A DNA stretch of 64,000 bases from Bacillus sp. RAR_GA_16 (lineage in GTDB: Bacteria > Bacillota > Bacilli > Bacillales > Guptibacillaceae): assembly GCF_020165985.1 (NCBI RefSeq), contig NZ_JAIUKZ010000015.1, positions 434,001 to 498,000 of the forward strand, given 5' to 3'. A program made the translations under genes and the position numbers. Position 1 is the first letter of the stretch, and each line of letters begins with the position of its first letter. A model generated the notes under the pieces. It made no database searches. It saw only the letters and a program-made list of their open reading frames with translations, and was not told the origin of the DNA. This document shows positions 49,484 to 57,858 of this stretch, in pieces.

Positions 49484-50246
49484 TTAATAATTTGATTTTG
49501 ATTGACCACCATCCACATTAATGGTTGCGCCAACAATCCAGGATGCTTTATCAGAAGCAAGGAAAACCACAGCATTCGCCACTTCCTCAGGTGTACCAAA
49601 TCGCCCACCTGGAATTTCATTTACTACAAACTTTTCGATTTTTGCGGGATTATCCTCTAACCGCTTTTGCCAATTTCCTGATGGGTGAAGAATGGCACCT
49701 GGAGCAATCCCATTTACTCGTACTCCATCCTTAATTAATTCATCACCCATTGCTTTTGTGAAGCTAATCATAGCCGCTTTTGAGTTGTTATAAGTTGGCT
49801 TGCCGCCAGATTCACGTCCGAAAATAGAGGATATATTAATAATTGCACCTTTACCCTGCTCCTTCATTTTTTCAGCTGATAGCTGACTAAGATGAACAGC
49901 CGAATAGAAATTAAGCTCCATTGCTTTATGAAATTCAGTAAGAATCCGTTTCCATAATAGCCCCTCCATTGCTTCCGCCGGCATTGTTCACGAGGATATC
50001 AATTGAACCGAATTCCATGATAAAGGAATCCAATAACTGCACACGTTTTCTTTCATCTGTTACATCCGCTTCAAATAAAGCAAGATTTGGGCCAATTTCT
50101 TCTTTCGCAATCTCAAGAGCATCGCGACTTCTTCCACAAATCCCTACCTTTGCTCCCTCCTCATAGAAGGTCTTAGCAATTGATTTACCGATTCCTTTTG
50201 AGCCACCAGTAATTAATACCCGTTTGTTCTCTAGATTTAAATTCAC
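49484..50246 (-). pseudogene. Short-chain dehydrogenase/reductase, interrupted by a one-base frameshift
   Basis: Two overlapping frames encode one SDR of about 253 aa. Frame one gives TGGSKGIGKSIAKT (cofactor loop) and NNAGGSNGG, and ends METDSY-stop. Frame two resumes as LTEFHKAMELNFYSAVHLSQ and holds the Ser (IINISSIFG), Tyr and Lys (PTYNNSKAA) and GATINVDGGQ end. The join reads GGATTCTTAC; one base less gives METDLTEFHKAM. This is not FabL, whose TGSSRGIG and PxxEN patterns differ, although FabL occupies this place in B. subtilis. It starts with GTG, two bases after mutY. Confidence 0.85.
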
Positions 50247-50248
50247 GA

Positions 50249-51343
50249 CTATTCCTCACTTTCTAGAATCAATTGTGTGATTTTTTGGTGAGCAACTGGA
50301 AATGCGAAGTTGCGCAATTCGTTTTTATCCACCATTTGAAAATGCTTAGAATCCATTTCACCATGATAAGATCCTTTATAAACGGTTAACTGCCATTTAA
50401 GATGACTGAAAATATGATTAAAAGAAGCTAACTCTTTTTCGATTTCAACATTGATTTCATATTCATCCCTCAAATGCTTTTTAATTTGCTCTTCTTTTAA
50501 GCCACCATCGCTTAATTCAACATTAGGAAATTCCCATAAGCTTGCTAGAAGACCTGTTTCTGGTCGTTGCCTAATAAGAAATTTCCCTGTTTTATCTTCA
50601 AGTGCAACTACTGCAATCGGGACAGGGCGTGGCGCCTTTTTCTTTGATTTAATTGGCAATTCTTCTTGTGAGCCTTCCGCGAAAGCTCGACAATGCTCCT
50701 GTACTGGACATAAAAGACAAGAAGGAGAGCGCGGAGTACATATAATCGCACCTAATTCCATCATTCCTTGATTAAATGATGATGGATCATCGTTTGAAAT
50801 AATTCGTCGGGTTACCTCTTCAAATGTCTTTCGAGCTGAAGGTTTTGCGATATCTTCCCATATCCCAATAATCCTAGACAATACTCGCATCACATTCCCA
50901 TCAACTGCTGGTTCCGGAATGCCGTAAGCAATACTTAAGATAGCACCTGCCGTATATGGGCCTACACCCTTCAAACTTGAAATTTCCTTTGGGTGATTTG
51001 GTACGATTCCATTATAAGACTCTGCCACTTCGCGAACAGCGCTCTGTAGATTTCGAGCTCTTGAGTAATATCCAAGACCTTCCCATGCTTTTAAAACATC
51101 AGCTTCTTCAGCTTCCGCTAAAGCCTTTACTGAGGGGAAAAGATTCATAAATCTCTCGAAATAAGGGATCACTGTATCGACTCGTGTTTGTTGAAGCATA
51201 ATTTCAGAAACCCACACACGGTATGGATCTTTATTCTCACGCCATGGAAGGATTCGCTGTTCTTTTTTAAACCAGGAAATGAGATCTTCCTGGAATTGTT
51301 GTTCGTTGAATAAATGTAAAAGGTCTGTCACTTTCTCTGTCAT
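50249..51343 (-). CDS. mutY: A/G-specific adenine glycosylase
   Basis: A 364-aa base-excision enzyme that removes adenine opposite 8-oxoguanine. It has the catalytic Glu in VSEIMLQQTR, helix-hairpin-helix LKGVGPYTAGAILSIAYG, the catalytic Asp in PAVDGNVMRV, the [4Fe-4S] cluster CTPRSPSCLLCPVQEHC, and a C-terminal NUDIX-like domain for 8-oxoG recognition. It corresponds to B. subtilis MutY (YfhQ). It precedes the SDR gene in one transcript and is divergent from yfhP. Confidence 0.95.
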   Translation of the reverse strand: MTEKVTDLLHLFNEQQFQEDLISWFKKEQRILPWRENKDPYRVWVSEIMLQQTRVDTVIPYFERFMNLFPSVKALAEAEEADVLKAWEGLGYYSRARNLQSAVREVAESYNGIVPNHPKEISSLKGVGPYTAGAILSIAYGIPEPAVDGNVMRVLSRIIGIWEDIAKPSARKTFEEVTRRIISNDDPSSFNQGMMELGAIICTPRSPSCLLCPVQEHCRAFAEGSQEELPIKSKKKAPRPVPIAVVALEDKTGKFLIRQRPETGLLASLWEFPNVELSDGGLKEEQIKKHLRDEYEINVEIEKELASFNHIFSHLKWQLTVYKGSYHGEMDSKHFQMVDKNELRNFAFPVAHQKITQLILESEE

Positions 51344-51571
51344 GCATCAACTCTCCGATATGATATAGTAAATGGTATTAAAGTAATATTAAAATTCACT
51401 TATAAACTTCCTCTATCTTCATCTATCACATATAATAACTCATCATACCTTTTCATTCATCTTTTAACTTTTCACTTTTGTTTTAATTGGGTATAACTAA
51501 AGAGAGAACGCTAAACTCTATGCGGTTGTTGTTAACTTAATCGATCTGCTTCATAAGGAGGATCTTACTCT
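51344..51571. other. Divergent mutY-yfhP spacer
   Basis: 228 AT-rich bases with no supported ORF. TATAAC near 51491 is a possible yfhP -10, but its -35 spacing is poor. Confidence 0.35.
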
Positions 51572-52552
51572 ATGGATACTGGGACACATGTGGTCATGGG
51601 ACTGGGGATTGGAGCTCTTGCAACATTAGATCCAGCGATCGCACAGGACCCCGTTACCGCTCAAAGCGTTCTAATTGGAGCGCTAATCGGATCGCAGGCC
51701 CCGGACTTTGATACTGTACTAAAATTAAAAAATAACGCTGTCTATATACGCCACCACCGAGGAATTACTCACTCAATTCCTGCTGTTCTTCTATGGCCAA
51801 TTATAATTAGTAGCGGCATTATGCTATTCTACCCAGAAACAAACTGGCTTCATCTCTGGTTATGGACATTTTTAGCCGTCTTCATTCATGTGTTTGTCGA
51901 CATTTTCAACGCTTATGGAACACAAGCCATTCGACCATTTTCGAATCGGTGGGTCGCCCTTGGGGTAATAAATATTTTCGATCCATTTATTTTCCTCAGT
52001 CATATTGCAGGATTAATTTTGTGGTACATTGGTGCGAACCCTGGATTTACCTTTTTAACGATATACGGCGTTCTCATCCTCTATTACCTATGGAGGATCT
52101 CAGAACAAAGAAAAGTGATTCGTGCTGTGAAAGAGCGCATTCCTGATGCCGTGGAAGTTATCGTCTCTCCTACGATTCGCTGGAGCAGATGGCACATTGC
52201 GATTAAATCAGAAACGCAGTTCTATGTGGCTCGTGCTGAAGGAACGACGATACACGTTCAAGATGAGTTTGAACGTGTGCCCGTTCCGAAAACGCCCGTA
52301 CTCGAATCGGCAAAAGAAGATCCAAACTTAAGTGCCTTCCTTTCTTTTTCGCCCGTATACCGATGGGAAATTGAAGAAAAAGAAGAAGGATACGAAGTAC
52401 GATTTATCGATCTGCGCTATCGAAATAAAGGCCACTATCCGTTTGTGGCTGTTGTACAGATGGAAGACCAGCTTGAAATCACAAGCTCCTATACAGGTTG
52501 GGTTTACAGTGAAGACACGCTTAGAAAGAAATTAGATCCTGCTGTGGATTAA
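51572..52552 (+). CDS. yfhP: YfhP, YdjM-like membrane metal-dependent hydrolase
   Basis: A 326-aa protein: an N-terminal membrane domain with histidines in the pattern DTGTHVVMG, IRHHRGITHS and HVFVDIFNAYG (YdjM family), followed by a soluble C-terminal domain. In B. subtilis, YfhP is a repressor of its neighbour operon acting at the membrane. ATG after AAGGAGGATC. The divergent position to mutY is conserved. Confidence 0.9.
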   Translation: MDTGTHVVMGLGIGALATLDPAIAQDPVTAQSVLIGALIGSQAPDFDTVLKLKNNAVYIRHHRGITHSIPAVLLWPIIISSGIMLFYPETNWLHLWLWTFLAVFIHVFVDIFNAYGTQAIRPFSNRWVALGVINIFDPFIFLSHIAGLILWYIGANPGFTFLTIYGVLILYYLWRISEQRKVIRAVKERIPDAVEVIVSPTIRWSRWHIAIKSETQFYVARAEGTTIHVQDEFERVPVPKTPVLESAKEDPNLSAFLSFSPVYRWEIEEKEEGYEVRFIDLRYRNKGHYPFVAVVQMEDQLEITSSYTGWVYSEDTLRKKLDPAVD

Positions 52553-52566
52553 TCTCTTCCATATAC

Positions 52567-52601
52567 GAAAACCGGCTGGACCATTGTCCAGCCGGTTTTC
52601 T
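52567..52601. terminator. Bidirectional terminator
   Basis: AAAACCGGCTGGAC-CATT-GTCCAGCCGGTTTT. Confidence 0.9.
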
Positions 52602-52603
52602 AA

Positions 52604-52873
52604 TTAATGTTTTATGCTTCTATCGTCTCCAAAATAGCTTTTATATTTCGGATTATTCATCATAAAGTCATGTAAAACCGGGCCATAATAGTCAATCCAC
52701 TGTTTTACGATTTTTTCCGTTACATCATGACCTTTATATTCTCTTCCAGCTTTTGCTCTTGATGATTCAAAATCCTCCCATAATAACTCCACCATTGTTC
52801 TTGCCTGTCCGTAAGAAAGGTGATCGTTTTTCTCAAGAAGGTTATGAGTAAGCCTTTGAAATAAATCTTCCAT
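52604..52873 (-). CDS. yfhJ: YfhJ, WVELL-type protein
   Basis: An 89-aa soluble protein with the characteristic YGQARTMVELLWEDFESSRAKAGREYKGHDVTEKIV. It corresponds to B. subtilis YfhJ next to sspK, function unknown. A longer ORF starts at 52939, but the ATG at 52873 (MEDLFQRL) has AAAGGAG upstream and fits the family N terminus. Divergent from sspK. Confidence 0.88.
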   Translation of the reverse strand: MEDLFQRLTHNLLEKNDHLSYGQARTMVELLWEDFESSRAKAGREYKGHDVTEKIVKQWIDYYGPVLHDFMMNNPKYKSYFGDDRSIKH

Positions 52874-52930
52874 GAGGCATGCTCCTTTCATGTTGTAATT
52901 TCGCTTTGATATAAATCCAATACAAATCAC

Positions 52931-52960
52931 ACATAACATACGCCACCGTTTCGCATACTA
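52931..52960 (+). promoter_or_regulatory. Sigma-G-type promoter of sspK
   Basis: ACATA, 18-base spacer, CATACTA; -10 is a perfect sigma-G match. sspK is a sigma-G gene in B. subtilis. Confidence 0.65.
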
Positions 52961-53007
52961 AATGTGTGCCTGCTTCACAAGACGATATTGGAAAGGGGCG
53001 CACAAAA

Positions 53008-53163
53008 ATGAGAAACAAAAAAACCGGTTTTCCAGATGCGAAATTTTCTGGTGAACCACGTGCAAAAGAAGAATTTGCTTCGAAGCGAGCTGACGGTTCC
53101 ATTAACACTCACCCACAGGAGCGCATGAGCGCGTCTAATCGTACAGGCAAACGTCAGGGATAA
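53008..53163 (+). CDS. sspK: Small acid-soluble spore protein K
   Basis: A 51-aa minor SASP ([18 protein letters not shown]...) with the family end [21 protein letters not shown]. Made in the forespore; exact role in the spore is unclear. The 65-codon frame extends upstream, but the ATG at 53008 follows AAAGGGG and matches known SspK length. The next gene (YpzG-like) is 26 bases downstream in the same transcript. Confidence 0.93.
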   Translation: MRNKKTGFPDAKFSGEPRAKEEFASKRADGSINTHPQERMSASNRTGKRQG

Positions 53164-53188
53164 TTTTCTCATATAGGAGGCAGCAGCT

Positions 53189-53347
53189 ATGGGTAAAAAT
53201 AACCGAAATGGGCTTCACCCGAAATATGAGGATCCATTCCAATCTCCAACTGCAAATCCAAAACACGCTCACAATCAAGTAAATGGACAGTCGAAGCAAA
53301 CGTATAACGATATCGTTCTTCAAGTGCAAACGCGAAAACGATCTTAG
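53189..53347 (+). CDS. YpzG-like small sporulation protein
   Basis: A 52-aa polar protein, MGKNNRNGLHPKYEDPFQS..., with NPKHAHNQVNGQSKQTYND and a TRKRS end. The NPKHA-QVNG pattern and length resemble the YpzG family of Bacillus spore-associated proteins. Too short for ordinary ORF cut-offs. Shine-Dalgarno ATAGGAGG nine bases upstream and position after sspK support it. Confidence 0.65.
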   Translation: MGKNNRNGLHPKYEDPFQSPTANPKHAHNQVNGQSKQTYNDIVLQVQTRKRS

Positions 53348-53356
53348 AAACGCGAA

Positions 53357-53387
53357 GAGAGCAGCTTTACTGCTGCTCTTTTTTTAT
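53357..53387 (+). terminator. Terminator of sspK unit
   Basis: GAGAGCAGC-TTTACT-GCTGCTC followed by T7; lies over the last codons of the convergent yfhH. Confidence 0.85.
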
Positions 53388-53687
53388 AAGCATCGAGATG
53401 GGGAATGCTTCAAGATTCTCATTTCCCTCACGATATCCCCACGCAAACGTTCCGTTCATATAGTCGATTGTAAATGTCGAACCCGGGTCACCATCTATTT
53501 CGTACTTCTCACCCGGAACAAAGTTCTCAGGATTCAATAAATAGGATTTCGCTAGAGCAATTCTACGTTCATGAACGGCAAACTCATTTACCATCCCCAT
53601 TTGCTCAGCTCGACGTGCTTTTTCACTTAGAAGTGCTATTTCATTTCGTAATTCCTGTTCACTCATTTCACTGAAGCGCTTTTCCAT
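53367..53687 (-). CDS. yfhH: YfhH (DUF1811) protein
   Basis: A 106-aa soluble protein: N-terminal helical hairpin (MSEQELRNEIALLSEKARRAEQ) then an SH3-like beta domain (GEKYEIDGDPGSTFTIDYMNGTFAWGY). It corresponds to B. subtilis YfhH, function unknown, in the recX-yfhP block. The final coding bases double as the stem of the sspK-unit terminator on the other strand. Confidence 0.9.
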   Translation of the reverse strand: MEKRFSEMSEQELRNEIALLSEKARRAEQMGMVNEFAVHERRIALAKSYLLNPENFVPGEKYEIDGDPGSTFTIDYMNGTFAWGYREGNENLEAFPISMLIKKEQQ

Positions 53688-53782
53688 TCTTAACCTCCAC
53701 TACTCTCTTCTTCTCCCAAGTATAGTTCATTTTCTACTTCCTGACAAAAATATGCTACGCTTACATCAAGGAGTGATTGATC

Positions 53783-54454
53783 ATGAAAACCATCTTAATT
53801 ACTGGATCTGGCTCAGGTCTTGGCGCAGAACTAGCGAAACACTGGGCTAAAGAAGGTCACCACATCATATTAGTAGGCAGAACAAAAAAGAAGCTTGAAT
53901 CCATTTGCCAACAGATTGAGAAAGAGAACAAAACGTGTACGATCTTTCAATGTGATATTTCCAATCCTGAAGAATTATCCTCTCTTATAAGGAAAATGGG
54001 AGATGACCGTTTAGAGATTGATCTTCTTGTTAACAACGCGGGAATCGGTACATTTGGACCATTGGAAAGCCTTATGATATCAGACATTCATGAAGTAATT
54101 GATACGAATGTGAAGGGAACAATTTTTACAACCCAAGCCTTTCTGCCGATGTTAAAAGAAACAAAAGGGCGAATCATGAATATCATTTCAACGGCAGGCC
54201 TTAAAGGAAAGAATCACGAGACGGTTTATGTTGCCTCAAAATATGCTGTGAGAGGATTTACAGAGAGTCTCTGGAAAGAACTTGAAGGCACAGGGGTTAG
54301 TGCCACAGCGGTTTATATGGGAGGAATGAATACCCCTTTCTGGTCTCATTCAGATCATATCGCTGATTCTACAAGGCTGAAATCTGCTTCAGAGAAAGCA
54401 AAACAAATCATTGAGGAAGATATGGGGCAGAAAGAAATATTTATTGATCGTTAA
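53783..54454 (+). CDS. Short-chain dehydrogenase/reductase
   Basis: A 223-aa SDR with cofactor loop TGSGSGLGAELA, NNAGIGTFG, catalytic Ser (NIISTAG) and Tyr/Lys (YVASKYAVRGF). Substrate unknown. Start ATG at 53783 follows AAGGAG; the TTG six bases upstream is less likely. The gene end overlaps the recX end by 14 bases (convergent). Confidence 0.87.
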   Translation: MKTILITGSGSGLGAELAKHWAKEGHHIILVGRTKKKLESICQQIEKENKTCTIFQCDISNPEELSSLIRKMGDDRLEIDLLVNNAGIGTFGPLESLMISDIHEVIDTNVKGTIFTTQAFLPMLKETKGRIMNIISTAGLKGKNHETVYVASKYAVRGFTESLWKELEGTGVSATAVYMGGMNTPFWSHSDHIADSTRLKSASEKAKQIIEEDMGQKEIFIDR

Positions 54455-55247
54455 GTTCTTCCAAGTACTTATTGATAAGCGGAAAAGGGAATCCTTTACG
54501 ATATAAAAATTGCTTCATTTTATGATCAAATTCTCTACGGTCTAACTTGCTGTAACGACGTTCGGCCTTTTGAGCTTGCATAACGAGGGCTTCCCATTCT
54601 TCGTTATCGCCTTTATCTAAATTGATTTGCTCCATTACTTCTTGAATAATATCTCGGTCAAACCCTTTTGCTCTGAGCTCCTGGTTTACTTTTTGTTTTT
54701 GCTCTGTTGCTGAAGATTTCTTAAGTTTTGACGCTTTCTTTTCAGCTAACTTAGTAGCAATATCAAGTTGCTGCTCATAAGAATATTCTTCAAGTGATTG
54801 ATCAATCATTGGTTTCGCAACCCCTTTTTGGTTAAGTTCTTGTGCAAGTACAAACGGTCCTTTTCCACCCGCATTTATTTTTGTTCTTACAAATGCAATG
54901 GCGAACTCAAGATCATTTACATACCCATAGCGTTTAAGTTTTTCAATGATCTTCGGAAATGCTTCTTCAGGCACTTCTTTTTTTAAAAGGTAATCTTTTA
55001 CTTCTTTTTCTGAGCGCATTCGATAGGATAGATAATTTAAAGCATAATTCATGCCCTTTTTCACCTGGTCTTCAAATTGAATACCTTCAAGCATTTCGTC
55101 ACTTAATTCAACACCTTTGCGGAGTCCGAAGCTTATCAAAACATCTTGATCAACTCCGAATCCGAATTCTTCACCTGCTCCTTTATCGATAAATATCGAG
55201 AAACGCTCATTATTATTTTTCTGAGTCGTAATTCGTGTAATCTTCAC
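54441..55247 (-). CDS. recX: Regulatory protein RecX
   Basis: A 268-aa helical protein that modulates RecA filaments. Contains repeated three-helix RecX modules, including ALNYLSYRMRSEKEVKDYLL and FAIAFVRTKINAGGKGPFVLAQELNQKG. B. subtilis RecX (YfhG) is of this length. Start GTG after GAGGTG. Convergent overlap with the SDR gene. Confidence 0.93.
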   Translation of the reverse strand: MKITRITTQKNNNERFSIFIDKGAGEEFGFGVDQDVLISFGLRKGVELSDEMLEGIQFEDQVKKGMNYALNYLSYRMRSEKEVKDYLLKKEVPEEAFPKIIEKLKRYGYVNDLEFAIAFVRTKINAGGKGPFVLAQELNQKGVAKPMIDQSLEEYSYEQQLDIATKLAEKKASKLKKSSATEQKQKVNQELRAKGFDRDIIQEVMEQINLDKGDNEEWEALVMQAQKAERRYSKLDRREFDHKMKQFLYRKGFPFPLINKYLEELNDQ

Positions 55248-55382
55248 AATGCACTCACCTCCAGAATCTATTGTAGCACTTTCCTAAATTAGCTATGAAG
55301 TTAGAGCATTTGATTAAAGGAATATGAATACGGGTAAAGAAGTATTAAAGAAATACAGCGCGCACGCTTAGGAGGAAAAAAT

Positions 55383-56285
55383 ATGAACATTGCAATCACT
55401 GGGGGAACTGGGTTTGTCGGAAGTGCTCTGACTGAGTCATTTGTGAATGATGGGCATTCTGTCTACATCCTAACACGTAATCCTGCAAACAAACCTATGA
55501 AAAAAGGCGTTACATATGTGAAATGGTTACAGGAGGACGCTGAACCAGAAAAAGAACTCTCAAACATTCATGCTTTTATTAATTTGGCGGGTGAATCAAT
55601 CAATAGCGGACGTTGGACAGAAGAACGGAAACAGCGCATTCTGGATAGCCGCATCTCTTCAACGAGAGAGATTATCTCCATTATTGAAAAACTTGATCAT
55701 AAGCCCCGTGTCCTTGTAAACGCTTCGGCGATTGGCTATTACGGTTCTTCTCTTGATCAGTCTTTTACTGAAAATGATACGGAACCAGGCTCTGACTTTC
55801 TTGCTGATGTTTCACGCAAATGGGAAGATGAAGCAATGAAAGCACAAAATCATGGCGTAAGAACGGTTCTGGCACGCTTCGGCGTTATTCTAGGTGAAGA
55901 AGGTGCACTTCCATTGATGGTACTCCCCTACAAATTATTTATGGGAGGAAAACTCGGGGACGGACGTCAGTGGTATTCCTGGGTACACATCATGGACGTT
56001 GTTGGAATGATTAGATTCGCTGTTGATCATGAATCTGTTCAAGGTCCATTAAATGTTACTGCACCTGAACCAAAGAGAATGAATGATTTTGGTAAAACGG
56101 TAGGAGAAGTTCTGAATCGACCACATTGGATGCCCGTTCCAGAAGCGCCAGTTCAAGCAGCACTGGGAGAAAAAAGTGGAATTGTCTTAAAAGGTCAATG
56201 TGTTCTGCCGCAAAAAGCGAAAGAACTTGGCTATCCTTTTCGCTACATTAAATTAAAAGATGCTCTCGAGAACCTGCTGGTTTAA
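55383..56285 (+). CDS. yfhF: TIGR01777 epimerase-family protein YfhF
   Basis: A 300-aa extended SDR-like protein with the N-terminal ITGGTGFVGSAL cofactor loop, the INLAGESINSGRWTEERK segment, and C-terminal DUF1731. Related to SulA-type and chloroplast proteins; function unknown. B. subtilis YfhF follows recX as here. ATG after AGGAGG. Its stop lies inside its terminator hairpin. Confidence 0.92.
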   Translation: MNIAITGGTGFVGSALTESFVNDGHSVYILTRNPANKPMKKGVTYVKWLQEDAEPEKELSNIHAFINLAGESINSGRWTEERKQRILDSRISSTREIISIIEKLDHKPRVLVNASAIGYYGSSLDQSFTENDTEPGSDFLADVSRKWEDEAMKAQNHGVRTVLARFGVILGEEGALPLMVLPYKLFMGGKLGDGRQWYSWVHIMDVVGMIRFAVDHESVQGPLNVTAPEPKRMNDFGKTVGEVLNRPHWMPVPEAPVQAALGEKSGIVLKGQCVLPQKAKELGYPFRYIKLKDALENLLV

Positions 56286-56304
56286 ATCAGCAGGTTCTTT
56301 CTAA
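56270..56304 (+). terminator. Terminator of yfhF
   Basis: AGAACCTGCTG-GTTTAAAT-CAGCAGGTTCT then TTT; overlaps the last codons and stop of yfhF. Confidence 0.75.
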
Positions 56305-56462
56305 CTCCTTTACCTAACTATAAATGTCGCTAATAACGATTAAAACAATTCTTCTCTGTCCACACTCGATTGTATAGCAACCTTCCTCGATAATGGCTAT
56401 ACTATATAAAAACCAATAACAGTCAATCGGTTATTAAAATTAATAGATAATAGGTGAATAAG

Positions 56463-57578
56463 ATGACAATATTGATTAAGCAGGCACGCGTCTATCCCGT
56501 TTCCTCGTCGATTCTGCCCTGTGCAGATGTTCTAGTTAAAGATGGTCTTATCCACCAAGTTTCCCCCTGCATACCTGAAGAACCTGAAATGACAGTGATA
56601 GATGGGAAAGGATATCATCTATTTCCAGGATTTATTGATGCTCATACCCATTTAGGACTTTATGATGAAGGAACAGGGTGGGCTGGAAATGATGCAAACG
56701 AAACGGTCGAAGCACTAACACCACACGTGAGAGCGCTTGATGGTGTGAATCCGCTTGATATCGGTTTTAAAGACGCCATCGCTTTTGGTGTCACCGCTGT
56801 TCAAGTGATGCCAGGTAGCGCCAATATTATTGGTGGCATAACAACCGTTTTGAAAACTAATGGAAAAAATGTAGAAAAGATGATTGTAAGAAAAACAGCT
56901 GGGCTAAAAATCGCTCTTGGAGAAAACCCAAAGCGTGTGCACAGTCATTCAAACAATGACTCCATCACAAGAATGGGGATTATGGGTTTACTTCGTGAAG
57001 CATTTTACGATGCTAGCCGCTCGAATCAAAAAGAGCATCCACGTATAGCCCCTATTATGGCAGCACTGAATCGAGAAATCCCTGTAAGAATACATGCTCA
57101 TCGTGCAGATGACATTTTAACAGCCGTTCGTTTTGCTCGGGAATTTAATCTCGATCTTAGAATTGAACATTGTACTGAAGGACATCTGATTGCGGATGAA
57201 CTTAGCGGACAAAACTTAAAGGTAACTGTGGGACCATCAATGACAAGACGCTCTAAAATTGAGCTTAAAAATAAAACATGGGCTACTTATGGAATCTTAA
57301 ATCGTCACGGGATTGAAGTGTCGATTACAACTGATCATCCGTACGTTCCAATCCAATACTTAAACATTTGTGCGGCACTTGCGGTTAGAGAAGGATTAAG
57401 TGAAGAAAAAGCCATTGAAGGAATTACGCTGAATCCTGCAAAGAGTCTAGGCGTTGACCATCGAATCGGTAGCATTGAAGTTGGAAAAGATGCGGATTTA
57501 GTGCTCTGGTCAAACCATCCATTTCAATACGATGCCCGCCCTCTTTTAACCATGATTAACGGCGAAATCATTCAATAA
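56463..57578 (+). CDS. Imidazolonepropionase-like amidohydrolase
   Basis: A 371-aa metal-dependent amidohydrolase. Metal ligands: HTH in GFIDAHTHLGL, His in IHAHRADD, His in IEHCTEG, Asp in TTDHPYVP; carbamate or Lys region is not clear. Reaction unknown; cyclic amide or imidazolone hydrolysis likely. GTG at 56454 lies within a stronger AGGTGA Shine-Dalgarno, so ATG at 56463 is the start. No operon partner. Confidence 0.85.
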   Translation: MTILIKQARVYPVSSSILPCADVLVKDGLIHQVSPCIPEEPEMTVIDGKGYHLFPGFIDAHTHLGLYDEGTGWAGNDANETVEALTPHVRALDGVNPLDIGFKDAIAFGVTAVQVMPGSANIIGGITTVLKTNGKNVEKMIVRKTAGLKIALGENPKRVHSHSNNDSITRMGIMGLLREAFYDASRSNQKEHPRIAPIMAALNREIPVRIHAHRADDILTAVRFAREFNLDLRIEHCTEGHLIADELSGQNLKVTVGPSMTRRSKIELKNKTWATYGILNRHGIEVSITTDHPYVPIQYLNICAALAVREGLSEEKAIEGITLNPAKSLGVDHRIGSIEVGKDADLVLWSNHPFQYDARPLLTMINGEIIQ

Positions 57579-57687
57579 ACTGGCTTGTTTTTTCAATCAC
57601 AAACCTGCTTACAAAAAGTTTACATTCTGTCGAAAAAAATACGCAAAAAACTAGTATCTTTTTTTGAATAAATCGAGTATGATACTT

Positions 57688-57699
57688 TTGTAATTACAA
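57688..57699. promoter_or_regulatory. 12-bp perfect palindrome upstream of the structured leader
   Basis: TTGTAATTACAA; could be a repressor operator, but no regulator is identified. Confidence 0.35.
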
Positions 57700-57730
57700 T
57701 AAAATGAACTAACAACTTCATATTTGAAAA

Positions 57731-57858
57731 TGGGAAGGCAATTGGTGCGCCACCAGCAATGACTGGTCCTAGTGGGTTCGATTCCCACCCCGAATAATAA
57801 TTCAACATACTATTATTCGAGGGTGGGCATTCGTCTGCCCTCGACAGGAGGGAAACAC
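57731..57858 (+). promoter_or_regulatory. Structured 5' leader with tRNA-like arms; candidate translational riboswitch
   Basis: In order: D-arm-like GGC-AATTGGTGC-GCC (57737-57751), anticodon-like ACCAG-CAATGA-CTGGT (57752-57767), T-arm GTGGG-TTCGATT-CCCAC (57772-57788). Then competing stems: A (57784-57799 with 57811-57827, long), B TCGAGGG/CCCTCGA (57817-57823 with 57838-57844), and D CCCTC/GAGGG (57838-57842 with 57848-57852), which covers the Shine-Dalgarno AGGAGGG (57846-57852). A excludes B; B excludes D. No acceptor stem or CCA is present. Confidence 0.5.

Noticed and set aside
49484-50246. FabL enoyl-ACP reductase, expected at this position from B. subtilis
   Set aside because: Motifs fit a classical SDR (SxxG...YNNSK) and not FabL; only the gene position is shared.
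57731-57800. A functional tRNA gene
   Set aside because: D-, anticodon- and T-like arms are present, but there is no 7-bp acceptor stem or CCA, and the anticodon-like loop has six bases.
57772-57858. N-terminal extension of the GNAT protein from an upstream GTG
   Set aside because: The frame is open, but it lies within the structured leader; the ATG at 57859 has a perfect Shine-Dalgarno and fits GNAT N termini.
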